64,000 bases of DNA from Leptospirales bacterium (GTDB lineage: Bacteria; Spirochaetota; Leptospiria; Leptospirales; Leptospiraceae): the NCBI GenBank assembly GCA_013297885.1, contig JAAFIR010000006.1, positions 79,430 through 143,429 on the forward strand, in the 5' to 3' direction. Shown here in pieces: positions 61,125-64,000 of the stretch. Below the pieces are notes generated by a model. The model was not told where the DNA came from. It worked only from the letters and a program-made list of their open reading frames with translations, and ran no database searches. Made by a program: the position numbers and the translations under genes. The number at the start of each line of letters is the position of its first letter. Position 1 is the stretch's first letter.

Positions 61125-62834
61125 ATGTTAGATTTATTCAAAAACAAAAAATTATTTACTAATCTTTTATTTTTTTCAACAATTTTCTTATTGTTTGATT
61201 TTATTCCACTTAAAAAAGCATTATTCTTTATAATTGTATTTTTTCTGGCAATATACGAAAACCATTTTATGAAGTTTTCAATCTATAAAATAAGTTTAGG
61301 ATTGATACTTTTCTTTTTAGTTTTTAATGCTTATCTTCCAAACTTTTCATCTAAGTGGAATATTGTTGATGATCATAAAGTAGTAGAGTTTCAGTTATAT
61401 CTAAGGGAGCATCCTCAAATTTCCTTAAAAGAACTAATTTGTGATGCAACATATGGTGGTTTTGATGCTATGTGTAATACTATAGGACCAAGATATCATC
61501 CAACAGCACAATTGATTATTTTTTTAAAACAATATTTTTTTGGTGTAAACCCATTACTTTGGTATACCGAAAGATTTTGTACGATTATTTTTTCTATCTT
61601 GATTAGTTTTTATATGTTTACAAAATTTTTGAACCCCCTTGTGTCTTTTTTAATTACAATTTATTTATTTTCGGAAAAGTACTTTAGTAATTTTTTTGTT
61701 TCTCATATTCCAAGTGAAAACTATGCCTTAGTTTCTTTTTGTATTATACTTCTAATGTCATTCTATATCCTTAAAAACAAGAAAAATAATTTCAAAAATG
61801 ATTTAGCATGGTTTGTATTAACCATTTTTTCAATAATAGGTATTGGAACAAAAGAAAATTTTATTGTTTTGATAGGACCAATAGTTATTGTTTTTTTAGT
61901 TGAGTTATATCAAAAAAGAATAAAATTTTTTCAAATATTTTGTTTATTCCTTGTTGTATTGTTTACTTTTTATATTACATATGTTGTTTTAAAGTTTTCT
62001 TCTAAAGCAGGAATAGATGTTTATGGAAATACAAATAATGTTAGTTCAAGATTAAATTATTTAATTTCAGGTCTCAACTTAATTCAAGTTCATTTGTTTT
62101 TTTTATCTGGAATATGTTTTTTTTCTCTGATAACAATAGTCCTTAATAAAAAAATAAAAGTTATAAATAAAGTATTTGTTCTATTTTTTTTAATTCAATC
62201 TTTTTTAATTTCCAATTTCATTTTTCAATATATTTTTTATAATGGAGCGATACCGTTAGAAAATAGATATGATTTCCCTGGAAAAACCTCATTAACTCTT
62301 TTTTGGATTGTAGATTATATTTTTATTTTTTATATTTTAAGACTTAAACTTAGAAATCAATTTTTTAGAAAAAATTTGAGGATTTTAGAAATAGTAATCA
62401 CTATGGTTTTGTTATTTTTAAGTTCAACCCCTTTTAATAATCTTATGGCATTAAGTTTGATAAATAAAGTAAGAACAAATCATTTTACAAATGGTTTAGA
62501 GCAAATAGTAAATATTGCAAATGAAAATCCTAGTCTCAATGTTTCTTTCGAATCTTTATCAATTTATGATTATGAACCAGTTGTCTCAACAAAACAATTT
62601 TTTGACTATTATCGTGTTAAAAATAATTTTTCCTTGAGACTTCATGATTATGATAAAATAAAAATAGAAAATGAAAATCAAAAAATTCTTAAAACTGGCT
62701 TAATGGAGTGGAGTGAAAAAGGTGGTTATGTTTTTAAAAAACCTTTGCCGTTAAATGAAAAAAATTGTATTTCAGTTTATTTTACTGATAAAAATACAGT
62801 TGGTAATTGTGAATACAAAATACGATTACAATAA
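61125..62834 (+). CDS. GT-C-like membrane protein, tandem paralogue B
   Basis: A 569-residue polytopic protein clearly paralogous to the product of 59021-60754. It shares WNIVDDHKVVEFQLYLRE, ATYGGFDAMC, RYHPTAQLIIFLKQ, HIPSENYALV, GTKENFIVLIGP and ENRYDFPGKT with YDFPGTT. The core membrane half is conserved and the C-terminal soluble half more variable. No DNA-level near-identity is evident, so the duplication is older than that of the 33343/35931 pair. Activity is inferred as for paralogue A. Confidence 0.75.
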   Translation: MLDLFKNKKLFTNLLFFSTIFLLFDFIPLKKALFFIIVFFLAIYENHFMKFSIYKISLGLILFFLVFNAYLPNFSSKWNIVDDHKVVEFQLYLREHPQISLKELICDATYGGFDAMCNTIGPRYHPTAQLIIFLKQYFFGVNPLLWYTERFCTIIFSILISFYMFTKFLNPLVSFLITIYLFSEKYFSNFFVSHIPSENYALVSFCIILLMSFYILKNKKNNFKNDLAWFVLTIFSIIGIGTKENFIVLIGPIVIVFLVELYQKRIKFFQIFCLFLVVLFTFYITYVVLKFSSKAGIDVYGNTNNVSSRLNYLISGLNLIQVHLFFLSGICFFSLITIVLNKKIKVINKVFVLFFLIQSFLISNFIFQYIFYNGAIPLENRYDFPGKTSLTLFWIVDYIFIFYILRLKLRNQFFRKNLRILEIVITMVLLFLSSTPFNNLMALSLINKVRTNHFTNGLEQIVNIANENPSLNVSFESLSIYDYEPVVSTKQFFDYYRVKNNFSLRLHDYDKIKIENENQKILKTGLMEWSEKGGYVFKKPLPLNEKNCISVYFTDKNTVGNCEYKIRLQ

Positions 62835-62916
62835 TCTAAAATTTATAATGTTAAAAAAAATCAGTAATTTAATTTTCAAATCCTAATTTATAAAACAAAA
62901 CTACTGGACAAAAATA

Positions 62917-63849
62917 ATGAGCTTTATTAAAAACTTACTTAATACTTTCAAACAAAAACTCTTAAAACCTATTTTGAAAAAACTTTTTTTTCAACTACAA
63001 ATAAACCATCTTGAGTTGAAAGAAGAAATAAAATCTTTAAAATTTCATACACAAAGACTTATTTATTTAAAAACCCATTTTGAAAAGAATATGTTTGTTT
63101 CTAATCAGTTGAAAATTAATCCCAAATATCATTCCTTACTTTCATTAAACCATTTTGAATACCAAATACATTCACAAAGTGGAGAAGATGGAATTATACA
63201 AGAGATTTTTAGAAGAATTGGCGTAACAAATAATTACTTTATTGAATTTGGGGCTTCAAGCGGAACTGAAAATAATACTTCGAATTTACTTAATTTAAAT
63301 TGGCTAGGATTATGGATTGAAATTGATAAAGATTTGTTTCAAATTTTAAATCAAAAATTTAACTCTAAAATCCAAGATAATAAACTTAAAATAATTAATG
63401 CTGCTGTTACAGCTGAAAATATTCAAAGTCTTTTTGCTCAAGCAAATGTTCCTAAAGAAATAGATTTACTTTCAATAGATATTGATGGAAATGATTATTG
63501 GGTTTGGAAAGCTATAACTGATTATAATCCTCGAGTTGTGATTATGGAATATAACCAATCAAAAGGTCCAACTGAAGAATATTTTATGCCATATAATCCT
63601 GATTTTTTTTGGGATGGAACTCATGGAAATTATGGAATTAGTTTAAAGTCAGTTGAGTTACTTGGTAAAGAAAAAGGTTATAATTTAGTTGGTTGTGGAA
63701 TTTTGGGACCTAATGCTTTTTTGGTTAGAAAAGATTTATGCAAAGATTTATTTCAAGAACCATATACTTCAGAATTTCATTTTTCTCCTGCAAATTCTCT
63801 TACTTATGCTTTTGAAGTCAGCCCTTTTTACAAAGATTATAAATTTTAG
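62917..63849 (+). CDS. FkbM-like methyltransferase-fold protein
   Basis: A 310-residue protein: an N-terminal helical segment (about 1-65), then QSGEDGIIQEIFRRIG, FIEFGASSGTENNTSNLL (SAM motif with Gly-x-Ser), LWIEIDKD and LLSIDIDGNDYWVWKAI, the last resembling the FkbM D-x-D-G-x-D signature. The NPRVVIMEYNQSKGPTEEY segment is typical of a group of FkbM-related proteins in polysaccharide clusters. Distinct from the two FkbM proteins upstream, it lacks their C-terminal module. Confidence 0.78.
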   Translation: MSFIKNLLNTFKQKLLKPILKKLFFQLQINHLELKEEIKSLKFHTQRLIYLKTHFEKNMFVSNQLKINPKYHSLLSLNHFEYQIHSQSGEDGIIQEIFRRIGVTNNYFIEFGASSGTENNTSNLLNLNWLGLWIEIDKDLFQILNQKFNSKIQDNKLKIINAAVTAENIQSLFAQANVPKEIDLLSIDIDGNDYWVWKAITDYNPRVVIMEYNQSKGPTEEYFMPYNPDFFWDGTHGNYGISLKSVELLGKEKGYNLVGCGILGPNAFLVRKDLCKDLFQEPYTSEFHFSPANSLTYAFEVSPFYKDYKF

Positions 63850-63884
63850 ATAACTAAAATATTTTTCAATACAATGCGAACTCT

Positions 63885-64000
63885 ATGGTTCAAAAAGTCA
63901 AATCATTTTTTAAAAATTGGGTTAATAGAAACAAAATTAGGTAGATAAGGTTTGTTGCTTTTAATAATCGCGATGATGATTTTAATGATCTTGTTAGCGA
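63885..64000 (+). pseudogene. Partial frame at the right edge with an in-frame TAG
   Basis: ATG 63885 opens a frame encoding MVQKVKSFFKNWVNRNKIR, then TAG at 63942-63944, then in the same frame IRFVAFNNRDDDFNDLVSE to the window edge. The second part looks like the start of a glycosyltransferase or similar protein. Either the TAG is a nonsense mutation, or the real start lies after it. A second frame from TTG near 63952 gives a hydrophobic sequence and is an alternative. The edge prevents a decision. Confidence 0.3.

Overview
The window is very AT-rich (roughly 70% A+T by eye), densely packed bacterial DNA with almost no intergenic space. No rRNA, tRNA, insertion sequence or CRISPR array is visible. 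Several features point to a spirochaete related to Leptospira: a MarR-type EPS regulator heading a long O-antigen-like locus, an ABC-transporter export route, metF lying beside plasmid/second-chromosome type par-rep genes, and a short relaxed lipobox. This assignment is an inference from gene content; no phylogenetic marker gene is present.

Region 1 (1-3364): the 3' end of a DEDD-type exonuclease, then a leftward four-gene operon. A Fis-type regulator with a degenerate AAA+ domain is followed by two paralogous proteins of unknown function and a small basic protein.

Region 2 (3429-12890): a replicon-maintenance region. It holds a rightward parA-parB pair followed by a probable replication initiator, then a long discoidin/phage-tail-fibre-like protein in tight linkage with metF and a lipoprotein. 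A second, leftward parA-parB pair with an overlapping membrane-protein gene follows. The second par module carries two 21-bp palindromes that match at 20 of 21 positions, one inside parB and one upstream of parA; these are good parS candidates.

Region 3 (12913-15699): a TPP riboswitch, thiC and queA.

Region 4 (15757-64000, runs off the end): about 48 kb of rightward surface-polysaccharide genes, mostly overlapping by 1-17 nt. It opens with an EPS-associated MarR regulator, carbamoyltransferase, SxtJ-like and DUF5989 proteins. The export ABC transporter (wzm, wzt) has a methyltransferase inserted between its two genes. Nucleotide-sugar enzymes come next: three UDP/GDP-sugar dehydrogenases, a WlbA-like 3-dehydrogenase, a WbpD-like acetyltransferase, two DegT aminotransferases, a formyltransferase, three SDR epimerases including a GDP-mannose 3,5-epimerase-like one, and two NUDIX hydrolases. 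The rest are GT2/GT4/HlpA-like glycosyltransferases, several large GT-C-like membrane proteins (two tandem-duplicated pairs), FkbM-type and other methyltransferases, and two SGNH hydrolases. No Wzx or Wzy is seen, so synthesis with export through Wzm/Wzt is the likely route.

Gene remnants (wzt 5' end, an SDR fragment, a GT2 fragment) and mini-ORFs bridging stop and start codons show that the locus has been assembled and rearranged repeatedly.
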